A stretch of DNA of 32,298 nt from Clostridia bacterium (GTDB lineage: Bacteria > Bacillota > Clostridia > Christensenellales > Aristaeellaceae), in contig JAUNJB010000005.1 of assembly GCA_030535375.1 (NCBI GenBank), positions 1-32,298 on the forward strand, given 5' to 3'. A program made the position numbers and the translations under genes. Under the pieces are notes generated by a model that saw only the letters and a program-made list of their open reading frames with translations, did not search any database and was not told the DNA's origin. The stretch's first letter is position 1. Every line of letters starts with the position of its first letter. Shown here piece after piece: positions 7,601-15,325 of the stretch.

Positions 7601-7628
7601 AGTATATCACAGAATCTGATTCAGTCAA
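7601..7628 (-). promoter_or_regulatory. ridA promoter with a palindrome in the spacer
   Basis: On the minus strand TTGACT (7623-7628), 16-base spacer, TATACT (7601-7606). The spacer is almost filled by CAGAATCTGATTCAG (7610-7624), a 7-bp inverted repeat around one base with a single mismatch. A protein bound there would block the promoter. The transcript leader is about 100 bases. Confidence 0.7.
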
Positions 7629-7688
7629 CAAAAAAGTTTGGAAAAACACAAAAAGCAGAAAAATTTTCAGCTAATTTCTCGAGAGGTA

Positions 7689-7717
7689 TTGACGGGAAGA
7701 GACAAAGATGCTAGAAT
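7689..7717 (+). promoter_or_regulatory. Sigma-A promoter of the second TRAP catabolic operon
   Basis: TTGACG (7689-7694), 17-base spacer, TAGAAT (7712-7717); predicted start near 7724. It lies back to back with the ridA promoter, about 60 bases away, so both could answer to one regulator. Confidence 0.78.
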
Positions 7718-7729
7718 GAAGCCAATAAA

Positions 7730-7748
7730 TTTGACGATTTTCGTCAAA
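7730..7748 (+). promoter_or_regulatory. Inverted repeat after the TRAP operon start site, probable operator
   Basis: TTTGACG (7730-7736), ATTTT, CGTCAAA (7742-7748): perfect 7-bp arms, centred about 15 bases downstream of the predicted start of transcription. The arms are AT-rich and there is no T tract suited to a terminator, so a repressor site is the best reading. The likely binder is the YheO-type regulator nearby, but this is not shown. Confidence 0.6.
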
Positions 7749-7768
7749 AAAACAAGGAGGTTATTTGT

Positions 7769-8755
7769 ATGAAGAAAATTGTCGCCCTTGTCATGTGCCT
7801 GACTTTTTGTCTGGGCATGACGGCTGTCGCCAGCGCCGCTACCTATGAGCTGGTTTACAGCACGCCGCTTTCCCAGGAGCAGAGCTCCACGATTCTCTTT
7901 GACAAGGCGCTTGACCTGATCACCGAGCGCACCAACGGCGATGTGACCTTCACGCGCACCTACTCCGGTACGCTGGGCAGCGAGCATGACCTGGGCGTCA
8001 TGTGCACCGGCGGCGATATCGACATCACCTGCGTGGGTCCGGGCCAGTGGAGCGACTGGGACGAGGCGTTCAAGGTGTTTGACTGCCCGTTCCTCTTCAC
8101 CAGCTTTGAGCATTTTGACCGCATGCTGGCGTCCGAGGATTACCAGGCATGGCTGGAGGAGCACGGCAAGGCGATGAACCTCAAGTTCGTCATGACCTTC
8201 AACCAGGCGTTCAAGGGCATCCTCAACACGAAGCGCGACGTCTATTCCGCCGATGATCTGGCCGGCCTCAAGCTGCGCGTGCCGGACTCCGCTTCCCTCA
8301 TCGAGATCGGCAACGCGATGGGCTACACCGCGACCCCGATTGCCGCGTCCGATCAGTACATGAGCATCTCCCAGGGCATCGTCGACGGATCGGATCACGC
8401 GCTGTGGGCGCATCAGACCTGGAAGCTGACCGAGGTTGCCAAGCACTACACGGACAGCCGCCACGCGCTGCAGGTGGTCTTCTTCGCGATGAACCGCGAG
8501 ACGTTTGACAGCCTCCCGGAGGAGTACCAGACGATCATGCTCGATACCTTTGAGGAGATCCAGGCCGAGCTGAGCGCGAAGACCGTTCAGGATTCCGACG
8601 AATCCTATGAGAAGGCCGAGGAAGACGGCGTCACCATCGTTCCTTATGAGGAAGTGGATGTCGAGTCCTTCAAGACCGCGCTTTCCGGCATCGTGGAGAG
8701 CTACTCCCAGATCGATCCGGAGCTCTACGAGATCATCAGCAGCCTGGCTGACTGA
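7769..8755 (+). CDS. dctP: TRAP transporter solute-binding protein (DctP family), second system
   Basis: 328 residues; ATG with AAGGAGG nine bases upstream. Signal peptide of about 24 residues (MKKIVALV, core, cleavage after VASA); no lipobox cysteine. DctP landmarks: the first strand YELVYSTPLSQEQSS, the GLKLRVPDS segment with the ligand-binding arginine, and the GIVDGSDHALW segment. It is only distantly similar to the first DctP in the window, so the substrates probably differ. It heads the operon with DctQ, DctM and three hydrolytic/PLP enzymes, so the substrate is likely to be the compound those enzymes break down: an amide- or peptide-like carboxylate. Confidence 0.94.
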   Translation: MKKIVALVMCLTFCLGMTAVASAATYELVYSTPLSQEQSSTILFDKALDLITERTNGDVTFTRTYSGTLGSEHDLGVMCTGGDIDITCVGPGQWSDWDEAFKVFDCPFLFTSFEHFDRMLASEDYQAWLEEHGKAMNLKFVMTFNQAFKGILNTKRDVYSADDLAGLKLRVPDSASLIEIGNAMGYTATPIAASDQYMSISQGIVDGSDHALWAHQTWKLTEVAKHYTDSRHALQVVFFAMNRETFDSLPEEYQTIMLDTFEEIQAELSAKTVQDSDESYEKAEEDGVTIVPYEEVDVESFKTALSGIVESYSQIDPELYEIISSLAD

Positions 8756-8839
8756 GCACATCCACCCGCTTTTGCAGGCGGATCAAAACAACCGATTCGG
8801 TAAAATCTCGCAAAACACGACAGAGGGGAGTCATTTCAT

Positions 8840-9331
8840 TTGAAAATAGTTTCGAAGATCAATCAATGCCTTTGTAAGATTGAGGGCTTTGTGATGGTCG
8901 TCTGGTTTGCCATCGTGCTGGCTGTGATGGCCTGTCAGGTCGTAGCCCGCTATGTATTGGGCTCCCCTCTGGCGTGGAGCGAGGAGTTTGCGCGTTATTC
9001 GTTCGTGTGGATCAGCTACATCGGCTGCGCGTACTGCGTGGGTGTGGACGGCCACACGAGCATCACGGCGATTCGGGACAAGCTTCCCGAGCTTGGGCAG
9101 AAGATTCTGATCGTCATTGGCAACCTGATATTTGCCTATGTGCTGATCCGTGTCATGCCCATCGCGATGAAATTTATCCGCAACAACGGCAAGTTCCTGA
9201 CATCCGTCATGCGGATTCCGTTCAAATACCTGTATTATTCTCTTCCGGCCGGCCTGCTGCTGACGATTGTGCAGCTCGTGCTCAAGAGCGTTCTGCTCTT
9301 TGACAAAGCGCCGGAAGACGTGAAAGCGTGA
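8840..9331 (+). CDS. dctQ: TRAP transporter small permease (DctQ family), second system
   Basis: 163 residues, four hydrophobic segments. The DctQ core is clear: VARYVLGSPLAWSEEFARYS, followed by FVWISYIGCAY. The start is taken as TTG at 8840, nine bases after GAGGGGAG; no in-frame ATG lies nearby upstream. Cotranscribed with dctP (84 bases upstream) and dctM (13 bases downstream). Works as the small subunit of the TRAP permease. High confidence in family, moderate in the TTG start. Confidence 0.9.
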   Translation: MKIVSKINQCLCKIEGFVMVVWFAIVLAVMACQVVARYVLGSPLAWSEEFARYSFVWISYIGCAYCVGVDGHTSITAIRDKLPELGQKILIVIGNLIFAYVLIRVMPIAMKFIRNNGKFLTSVMRIPFKYLYYSLPAGLLLTIVQLVLKSVLLFDKAPEDVKA

Positions 9332-9344
9332 GGAGGATAAAGAG

Positions 9345-10619
9345 ATGATGTGGATCATGTTGATCATCATTGTGGCGATGGCGCTGATTGGCGTGCCGAT
9401 GTCCTTCTCCATCCTGACGGGCTCTGTCTGGTACATTCTTGCCAGCGGCATGCCGCAGACGCTGCTCATTCAGCGCCTGATTATGTCCGTGGGCGACTCG
9501 TTCAGCATGCTGGCGATTCCGTTCTTCATGCTGGCGGGCACGATTATGAATGCCGGCGGCGTGGCAACCCGTATCTTTAACTTTTGCAATACCCTCGTTG
9601 GCGATATCCCGGGCGGCCTGGGCCACGTCAACGTGTTCTGCAGCGTGATCTTCGCCGGCATGTCCGGCAGCGCGCTGGCCGATACCGGCGGAATCGGCGC
9701 AATCGAGCTCAAGGCCATGAAGGACGCGGGCTTTGACGACGATTTCTCCGCGGCGATTACGGGCGCATCCTCCTGTCTCGGCCCGATCATTCCGCCGAGC
9801 ACGGGCATGGTGCTTTACGCGATGATGGCGGAGGAATCCGTCGGCAAGCTGTTTATCGCCGGCATCATTCCGGGCATCATCATGGCGGCCGTGATGTGCC
9901 TGATGGTCTATATCACGGCGAAGAGGCGCAATTATCCGGTCAGCCCGCGGGCGACGCTCAAGGAGCGCGGAGAGGCGCTTTGGCGCGCGATTCCCGCGCT
10001 GCTGTCGCCGATCATCCTGCTCAGCGGCATTCTCCTGGGCATCTTCTCGGCGACGGAGGCGTCTGTCGTCTGCTGCGTGTACTCCCTGTTCCTGGGCATC
10101 TTCATCTATCGCGAGCTGCCGATGAAGGATGTCTACAAGGTGTTCCTGGATACGCTGAAATCCAGCGGCATGATCATGAGCCTCGTCACATTCTCGATGG
10201 TTTTGGCGACGATCCTCAACTACAACCAGATTCCGCAGATGATGGCGACATTCGCCGTCACGCACATCTCCTCCAGGGTGGGCATCCTGCTCTGCTGCAT
10301 GGCGCTGATTATCGTCGCGGGCATGGTGATCGATGTGACCCCGGCCATGCTGATTCTCATCCCCATTATGCTGCCTGTGATCCGCAGCTACGGCTTCAAC
10401 ACGATCGCCTTCGGCGTCGGCTCCACGCTGCTGTTCTCGCAGGGCCTGCTGACGCCGCCGGTCGGCAGCATTCTCTACGTGCTGGCGGATTACACCAAGA
10501 TGCCGGTCATGCGCATTGCGAAGGCAGTCTTCCCCTACATCATCGTGTTCATGATTCTGGCCTTCACGTTCATCATGGTGCCGCAGATCTGCACGTTCCT
10601 GCCGGGACTCATCCAATAA
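9345..10619 (+). CDS. dctM: TRAP transporter large permease (DctM family), second system
   Basis: 424 residues with about twelve hydrophobic segments. Family motifs: LAIPFFMLAGTIMNAGG near residue 55, FAGMSGSALADTGGIG near 105, SSCLGPIIPPSTGMVLY near 145, and LLTPPVGSILYVLADYTKM near the C-terminus. ATG at 9345 with AGGAGGATAAAG before it. It carries the sodium-coupled transport step. The following 80-base gap contains a hairpin with a short T tract, so the enzymes downstream are probably made at a lower level than the transporter. Confidence 0.95.
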   Translation: MMWIMLIIIVAMALIGVPMSFSILTGSVWYILASGMPQTLLIQRLIMSVGDSFSMLAIPFFMLAGTIMNAGGVATRIFNFCNTLVGDIPGGLGHVNVFCSVIFAGMSGSALADTGGIGAIELKAMKDAGFDDDFSAAITGASSCLGPIIPPSTGMVLYAMMAEESVGKLFIAGIIPGIIMAAVMCLMVYITAKRRNYPVSPRATLKERGEALWRAIPALLSPIILLSGILLGIFSATEASVVCCVYSLFLGIFIYRELPMKDVYKVFLDTLKSSGMIMSLVTFSMVLATILNYNQIPQMMATFAVTHISSRVGILLCCMALIIVAGMVIDVTPAMLILIPIMLPVIRSYGFNTIAFGVGSTLLFSQGLLTPPVGSILYVLADYTKMPVMRIAKAVFPYIIVFMILAFTFIMVPQICTFLPGLIQ

Positions 10620-10633
10620 AAGCTGGGCATGTG

Positions 10634-10679
10634 GTTTGCCGTTCATTGCCTGACTGGGTGATGGACGGCAAATCATTTT
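10634..10679 (+). terminator. Intercistronic hairpin after the second TRAP transporter
   Basis: GTTTGCCGTTCAT (10634-10646) pairs with ATGGACGGCAAAT (10661-10673) over 13 bp including two G-T wobbles; loop 14 bases; then CATTTT. It lies inside the operon, between the transporter genes and the catabolic genes, and so is best read as a partial terminator or a processing/stability element. Confidence 0.6.
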
Positions 10680-10698
10680 GTGTAAAAGGAGAAGGAGC

Positions 10699-11937
10699 AT
10701 GTGCGCGCAAACCTATTTGATCCATGCAAGGGGTATCTACGACAGCGAACGCCGGGCGATTGCGGACGCGGACGGCATGCTGATCCGCGATGGGCGGATT
10801 GAGGCGATATCCTCCTTTGAATGGCTGCTGGCGCAGAGGCCCGGGGTGCGGCAGCTCGATTTATCCGATTGCTTTCTGTTTCCGGGCCTGATCAACACCC
10901 ATGTCCATTTGGAGTTTGACGCGTCCGCGGAGGCCAGGCTCCACTATCTGGCGGGGTCCGAGGGCGGGCGCATCCTCCTCGCGGCGGAGCATGCAAAGCA
11001 GCTGCTGCGCTCGGGGGTGACGACGGTCCGGGACGCGGGAAGCTCCTGGCGGGCGCTGGATCTTCTTGATGAGCAGGTGAGCCGGAGCATATGCCTGCCG
11101 CGCATGCAGCTGGCGGGCCCGCCGCTGACCGTGACGGGCGGTCATTTGCATTTCCTGGGCGAGGAGACCGACGGCGTGACGGATATGGTGCGCCAGACGC
11201 GCATCCGCCAAAAGCGCGGCTGCGGCGCGGTCAAGCTGATCGTGACGGGCGGACAGATGACGCCCGGCTCCGTTGCGGAGCGCGTCAGCATGACGGTCGG
11301 GGAGATCCGCGCGGTGACGCGGGAGGCGCATTCTCTGGGGCTCAGAACCTTTGCCCACTGCCTGACGACGGAGGGCTTCGTCCGCTGTATGGAGGGCGGG
11401 GTGGACTGCATCGAGCACATCGCCTGCTTCAAGCGCAACGAGGGCAACCGGCTTCTTGAGCGCGTGTACGAGCCGGAGCGGATGGAACCCTACCAAGGCG
11501 CAAAGCGGGATTTCATGATGGGGCTTTCCGCGGGCTATCACAATCTGGATGCATACCGTGACGCGGAACGGGCCTGCGGCGCGAACGAGGCCTTCTGGCT
11601 CGAACAGGAGGAGCGGATGTTCTCGATATTCAGGCGCTGCGTCGCCCTTGGGCTGCGCCCGGTCTGCGGAACGGACGCGGGAACGGGAGGCACCCGCTTT
11701 GACGAAACCTGGCTTGAGCTGGCCCTGATGGTGGAGCGGGGCGGCTTTACGCCCGCGCAGGCGATTGCCGCGGGCACGGAGAGCGCCGCGGCCTGTCTGG
11801 GCCTGGAGAAGGTGACGGGACGGCTGCGGGAAGGATACGACGCGGACGTGATCGCGCTGCGGGAGAATCCGCTTGAGCGCATTCGGGCGCTCGGATGTGT
11901 GCGGCGGGTGATCAGCCGCGGAACCATTGTTCTTTGA
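10699..11937 (+). CDS. Amidohydrolase superfamily enzyme (imidazolonepropionase/prolidase-like)
   Basis: 412 residues from the ATG at 10699 (AAAGGAGAAGGAGC upstream). It shows the full metal-site set of the superfamily in order: H68-x-H70 in GLINTHVHLEF, the lysine in GCGAVKLIVTGG, His in TFAHC, His in CIEHIACF and Asp in CGTDAG. The C-terminal segment ITRGEGYDADVI-type ending (REGYDADVIALRENP) is also typical. Relatives hydrolyse cyclic amides such as imidazolonepropionate or dipeptides such as Xaa-Pro. No signal peptide, so it acts inside the cell on what the TRAP system imports. The exact substrate is not evident; the downstream PLP enzyme and M20 hydrolase suggest an amino-acid derivative. 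Confidence 0.87.
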   Translation: MCAQTYLIHARGIYDSERRAIADADGMLIRDGRIEAISSFEWLLAQRPGVRQLDLSDCFLFPGLINTHVHLEFDASAEARLHYLAGSEGGRILLAAEHAKQLLRSGVTTVRDAGSSWRALDLLDEQVSRSICLPRMQLAGPPLTVTGGHLHFLGEETDGVTDMVRQTRIRQKRGCGAVKLIVTGGQMTPGSVAERVSMTVGEIRAVTREAHSLGLRTFAHCLTTEGFVRCMEGGVDCIEHIACFKRNEGNRLLERVYEPERMEPYQGAKRDFMMGLSAGYHNLDAYRDAERACGANEAFWLEQEERMFSIFRRCVALGLRPVCGTDAGTGGTRFDETWLELALMVERGGFTPAQAIAAGTESAAACLGLEKVTGRLREGYDADVIALRENPLERIRALGCVRRVISRGTIVL

Positions 11938-11952
11938 CAGAGAGGAGCATTC

Positions 11953-13203
11953 ATGAGCATGAACCTGAGATGTACGGTTTGCCATAAGCCCTATGTGGGG
12001 CCCCAAAATCACTTCGTTTGCACGCACTGCGGCGCGTCCGTCGAGAGCCCGGTTGATTTGCGGCGCGACCCTGAGGGCCTGCGCCGGGTCATTCGCGAGG
12101 GAAGCGCGGACGGCATATGGGGCTACCGCGATTTCTTCTGCGTTGCGCCGGATGCCGAGCCGGTCACGATGGGCGAGGGGAATACCCCGCTGCTGCGCGC
12201 GAAGCGCCTTGCGGAGCGCTACGGGATGACGGAGCTCTACCTGAAGAATGAGACGCTGAATCCCTCCGGCACGTACAAGGACCGCTTTGCGACGGTGGCC
12301 ATGACGCTGGCGCGGGAGGACGGCATCCGTCAGGTGGCCATCGGTTCTGCGGGCAACGCGGCGGCGGCCGTGGCCGCCTATGCGGCGAAGGCGGGCATGG
12401 AATGCTACATCATGCTGCCGCCGGGGGCCGTCAAGGAGCGCGCCTGGCAGAATATGGCCTATGGCGGCCACTTTATCTATGGCATGGGCGGCGTGAACGA
12501 CTGCGTGCAGATGGCCGAGGACGGCGAGAAGATCTTCGGCTGGAAGAATATGTGCACGACGATGATGAACAATCCGCTTGCGTGCGACGGATACAAGACG
12601 ATCGCCTATGAGATCGCGCGTTCGATGAGATTTGAAGCGCCGGACTATGTGGTCTGCCCGGTCGGCGGCGGCATCATCGTCAGCAAGATCTACAAGGGCT
12701 ATGAGGAAATGCTGGAGCTCGGCCTGATCGACCGGCTGCCGAAGATGATCGCGGTGCAGGCCGCGGGCTGCGCGCCGCTTGTCAAGGCATATGACGAGGG
12801 GAAGACGGCCACGGAGAAGTGGGAGAATGGCGATACAATCGCCTTTGCCATCTTTGATCCGGTGACATTTGAGGGCGTGACCGCGCTTCATACCGTGCGG
12901 AGCAGCGGGGGAAGGGCCGTCGCGGTGACCGACGACGAGCTTCTCGCGGCCATGCGCGAATGCGCGAGGCTGGAGGCCGTGCTGCCGGAGCCGGCGAGCG
13001 CCGCGACCGTCGCGGCGGCCGCAAAGCTGCATGCAGAGGGCTATATAAAGCCGGAGGACCGGGTCGTCTGCGTGCTGACGGGCAGCGGCCTGCGCGATCT
13101 GAAGCTCTACGCGAAGGAGAACGACGATACGCCGCAGGTGCGGCCGGGCGACATGGATTCGCTGCGCAGGGCCGTCGAGCATTACCGGAAGCAAGGGGAT
13201 TGA
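11953..13203 (+). CDS. PLP-dependent threonine synthase-like enzyme
   Basis: 416 residues of PLP fold type II. A zinc-ribbon-like N-terminus (CxxC at residues 7/10 and 23/26) precedes GEGNTPL (74-80), the cofactor lysine K109 in NPSGTYKDRF, the GSAGNAAAAV loop (about 132-141) that holds the substrate carboxylate, and the phosphate-binding CPVGGGI. These are threonine synthase features, and the ribbon is seen in archaeal/clostridial-type threonine synthases and cysteate synthase. The context (TRAP import, amidohydrolase, M20 hydrolase, RidA) argues against housekeeping threonine synthesis and for a beta- or gamma-eliminating catabolic role. It follows the amidohydrolase by 15 bases, with AGAGGAG before the ATG. 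Confidence 0.85.
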   Translation: MSMNLRCTVCHKPYVGPQNHFVCTHCGASVESPVDLRRDPEGLRRVIREGSADGIWGYRDFFCVAPDAEPVTMGEGNTPLLRAKRLAERYGMTELYLKNETLNPSGTYKDRFATVAMTLAREDGIRQVAIGSAGNAAAAVAAYAAKAGMECYIMLPPGAVKERAWQNMAYGGHFIYGMGGVNDCVQMAEDGEKIFGWKNMCTTMMNNPLACDGYKTIAYEIARSMRFEAPDYVVCPVGGGIIVSKIYKGYEEMLELGLIDRLPKMIAVQAAGCAPLVKAYDEGKTATEKWENGDTIAFAIFDPVTFEGVTALHTVRSSGGRAVAVTDDELLAAMRECARLEAVLPEPASAATVAAAAKLHAEGYIKPEDRVVCVLTGSGLRDLKLYAKENDDTPQVRPGDMDSLRRAVEHYRKQGD

Positions 13204-13329
13204 AAACGCGCGGCGGACCGCCGGTCAAGGCTTTTCTCCCCGGATGGGAAAAAGATGGGGACAAGCCGGGCGGTGCATGGAAACAAAACGCACAGGTGTC
13301 AGGCGCAAACAGCGCGAAGGAGGACTTTA

Positions 13330-14454
13330 GTGAACAGAGAGGAATTGACCCTGGAAATCTTCTTAAAGCTGATGGCTCAGGATACGATCAATCCGCCGGG
13401 CAACGAGCGCCGCGGCGCAGAGTGCCTCAGGGAGATTTTTGATCGTGCGGGCATTCGCTGCGAGATTCAGGATCTGGGAGACAACCGGGCGAATTTTATC
13501 GCCGAATTTGGGGAGGGAAAGCCGGTTCTCGAATTCAGCGGGCACCTGGATGTCGTGCCCTGCGTGGGCGATTGGCAGCACCCGTCCATCGGCGCGACGC
13601 AGGAGGGCGGGCTGATCTACGGCCGCGGCGCGTGCGACATGAAGGGCGGCGTTGCGGCGATGTGCGCGGCGGCAATCTCCCTGCACGAGGAAAAGGCGCC
13701 GCTCAAAGGAAGGATTCGACTGGTGTTTGTGGCGGATGAGGAGCATGCGAACCTGGGCATGCACGCATTCCTGGAGCGCTATCCCGCGGCCGATTACACG
13801 GTGCTCGGCGAGCCGACACAGCTGCATGTGGCGGTTGCGCACAGGGGCGTCGCGAGGTTTTATATTGATCTGAAGGGATATGCCTGTCACGCGGCGCTGA
13901 GGACGGGCGCGGAGAGCGCCGTGACGAAGGCCGCGCGCGCCATTCTCGCGATTGGAGAGATGAACGAGAGGCTGACGGCGACGACGCATGCCATTTTGCC
14001 GCCGCCATCGATCGTCATCACGCAGGCGGAGGGGTATGAAAAGGATAATGTGGTGCCCGGCCGCGTGCGGCTGCTGACCGATTTTCGCATCCTGCCCGGC
14101 ACAACGGAGCCGGATGCCCGCCGTATGATTTGCGAGGCGCTGGACCGGGCGGGGATAGAGGGCTATTCTCTTGAAAAGCGCTTCTATATGCCGGGCGGGG
14201 AAATCAGCCCCGGGGAGGAATTTGTCTCCCGCTGCTGCGAGGCCGCGGCGCAGACGAACGGGCGAAGCGAGACGCCGAGGGCGTTTGACGCCTCCTGTGA
14301 ACAGTGCTTCCTCGTTGAGGCAGGGTCAAAGACGGTCGTGCTCGGCCCGGGCAGCCTCGATCAGGCGCATACCGTGGATGAATTTGTGGAAAAGGCGCAG
14401 CTGCTTCGCGCGACGGAATGCTATCGCAGGATCGCCATGAGCATCCTGGGCTGA
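13330..14454 (+). CDS. M20 family metallo-amidohydrolase (ArgE/DapE-like)
   Basis: 374 residues from a GTG at 13330, with GAAGGAGGAC just before it; a reading from 13255 would add residues of no family likeness. The di-zinc site is complete: H72 and catalytic D74 in SGHLDVVP, bridging D103 in GRGACDMKGG, E137 (general base) and E138 in VADEEH, a GEPT segment, and the C-terminal His in LDQAHTVDEF. A dimerisation domain sits in the middle (about 180-290). M20 enzymes remove acyl or peptidyl groups from amino acids, as in acetylornithine or succinyl-diaminopimelate hydrolysis. It is the last gene of the TRAP operon and is followed by a strong terminator. Probable role: deacylation of the imported compound or an intermediate. 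Confidence 0.9.
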   Translation: MNREELTLEIFLKLMAQDTINPPGNERRGAECLREIFDRAGIRCEIQDLGDNRANFIAEFGEGKPVLEFSGHLDVVPCVGDWQHPSIGATQEGGLIYGRGACDMKGGVAAMCAAAISLHEEKAPLKGRIRLVFVADEEHANLGMHAFLERYPAADYTVLGEPTQLHVAVAHRGVARFYIDLKGYACHAALRTGAESAVTKAARAILAIGEMNERLTATTHAILPPPSIVITQAEGYEKDNVVPGRVRLLTDFRILPGTTEPDARRMICEALDRAGIEGYSLEKRFYMPGGEISPGEEFVSRCCEAAAQTNGRSETPRAFDASCEQCFLVEAGSKTVVLGPGSLDQAHTVDEFVEKAQLLRATECYRRIAMSILG

Positions 14455-14482
14455 GCCGCGTTTGCGTGCTTTCATCACATTG

Positions 14483-14557
14483 GCCGGGACACATGCGGCC
14501 GCTTCACCGGCAAAAGCCCATGCAGGGCTTCGCCGGGGGCGCATGTGTCCCGGCTTT
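14483..14557 (+). terminator. Intrinsic terminator of the TRAP catabolic operon
   Basis: Perfect 15-bp outer stem GCCGGGACACATGCG (14483-14497) with CGCATGTGTCCCGGC (14540-14554), followed by TTTT. A nested hairpin (CCGGC, AGCCC, GGGCT, GCCGG) fills the loop. It starts 28 bases after the M20 gene stop. Confidence 0.9.
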
Positions 14558-14581
14558 TATGGTGAAATGACGGGGATGCGC

Positions 14582-14610
14582 TTGACAGCGGGAAGAGCGT
14601 CGGCTATAAT
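14582..14610 (+). promoter_or_regulatory. Consensus sigma-A promoter of the second TetR gene
   Basis: TTGACA (14582-14587), exactly 17 bases, TATAAT (14605-14610): a perfect consensus promoter. A loose inverted repeat TGAC...GTCA (14612-14634) overlaps the predicted start and might be the TetR operator. Such a strong promoter usually implies tight repression. Confidence 0.88.
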
Positions 14611-14635
14611 GTGACTGTAATGATAATTTGGTCAT

Positions 14636-15241
14636 ATGGTGGTGCAGGGCGTGGCAAGAGCGTTTACGCGGCAGGAGATGGACATTATCCGGCAGAGGCT
14701 GAAGGCCGCGGCGCGGCGGTATGCCGTGACGCAGGGGATGCGGAAGACAACCGTGGACGAGCTCGCCGTGGACGCGGGAATCTCCAAAGGGGCGTTTTAT
14801 AAGTTCTATCCCACCAAGGAAATGCTGTTTTTTGAAATCATGGAGGACATGCACGCGGAGGTTTACGGCGCGTCGGCCGCCGTTCTGGAGAAAAACGCCT
14901 GCCTTCCCGCGTCCCAGCGGGCGGCGCAGGCCGTGCTGACGGCCTGCGGGAAGATGGCGCAGACCGGCATGATGGATTTCATGGAGAGAGACGTTGCGCT
15001 GCTTCTGTGCAAGATCCCCATGGATGTACAGGAAAAGCATTTTCACAGCGACGAGGAGCATATCAAGCTGCTGCTGCAAAACGCCGGCCTGTCGCCGGAG
15101 GGCGGCGCGGAGCTGGCGGCGTCCACTGTGCGGGGGCTGTTTCTGACCATCGCGCATAGGGACAGCATAGGGGAGCTGTATCCGCAGGTGCTGGAGCTTC
15201 TGGTGAAGGGCGCCTGCCGACAGCTGTTTCCGGAGGATTGA
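14636..15241 (+). CDS. TetR/AcrR family transcriptional regulator
   Basis: 201 residues. The helix-turn-helix is clear: AAARRYAVTQGMRKTTVDEL, then AVDAGISKGAFYKFYPTKEM. The C-terminal part is the helical effector domain, which is too divergent to name a ligand. The start is uncertain: the ATG at 14636 is about 20 bases from the predicted transcript start and has no ribosome binding site; the GTG codons at 14639, 14642 and 14651 are alternatives. It precedes the hydrolase/membrane protein operon by 84 bases, and a separate promoter with the GTTAG-N6-CTAAC site lies between, so the operon can be read both through and apart from this gene. It probably represses itself and the genes that follow. 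Confidence 0.88.
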   Translation: MVVQGVARAFTRQEMDIIRQRLKAAARRYAVTQGMRKTTVDELAVDAGISKGAFYKFYPTKEMLFFEIMEDMHAEVYGASAAVLEKNACLPASQRAAQAVLTACGKMAQTGMMDFMERDVALLLCKIPMDVQEKHFHSDEEHIKLLLQNAGLSPEGGAELAASTVRGLFLTIAHRDSIGELYPQVLELLVKGACRQLFPED

Positions 15242-15266
15242 GTCCGCTCTGCGGAGCGGTTTCTTT

Positions 15267-15295
15267 TTGACATGGAGTTAGCTTTTTCTAACGGA
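15267..15295 (+). promoter_or_regulatory. Internal promoter with GTTAG-N6-CTAAC operator (site 1)
   Basis: TTGACA (15267-15272) is followed by a weak -10 region near 15289-15295 (TAACGG). The palindrome GTTAG (15277-15281), CTTTTT, CTAAC (15288-15292) sits exactly between the boxes and enters the -10. A protein on this site would exclude RNA polymerase. The same palindrome recurs at 22436 and 26642, and with one mismatch at 22317. Confidence 0.7.
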
Positions 15296-15325
15296 TGTTC
15301 AATGATGACGGAGGAGGAAGAAGGT

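Noticed and set aside
10861..13194. Open frame of about 777 codons on the minus strand opposite the amidohydrolase and PLP enzyme
   Set aside because: Rich in Arg, His and Ala with no recognisable domain; the opposite strand encodes two full enzymes with their active-site motifs.
14612..14634. Operator for the second TetR gene (TGAC...GTCA)
   Set aside because: Only the outer four bases of each arm match; too weak to list as a separate feature.
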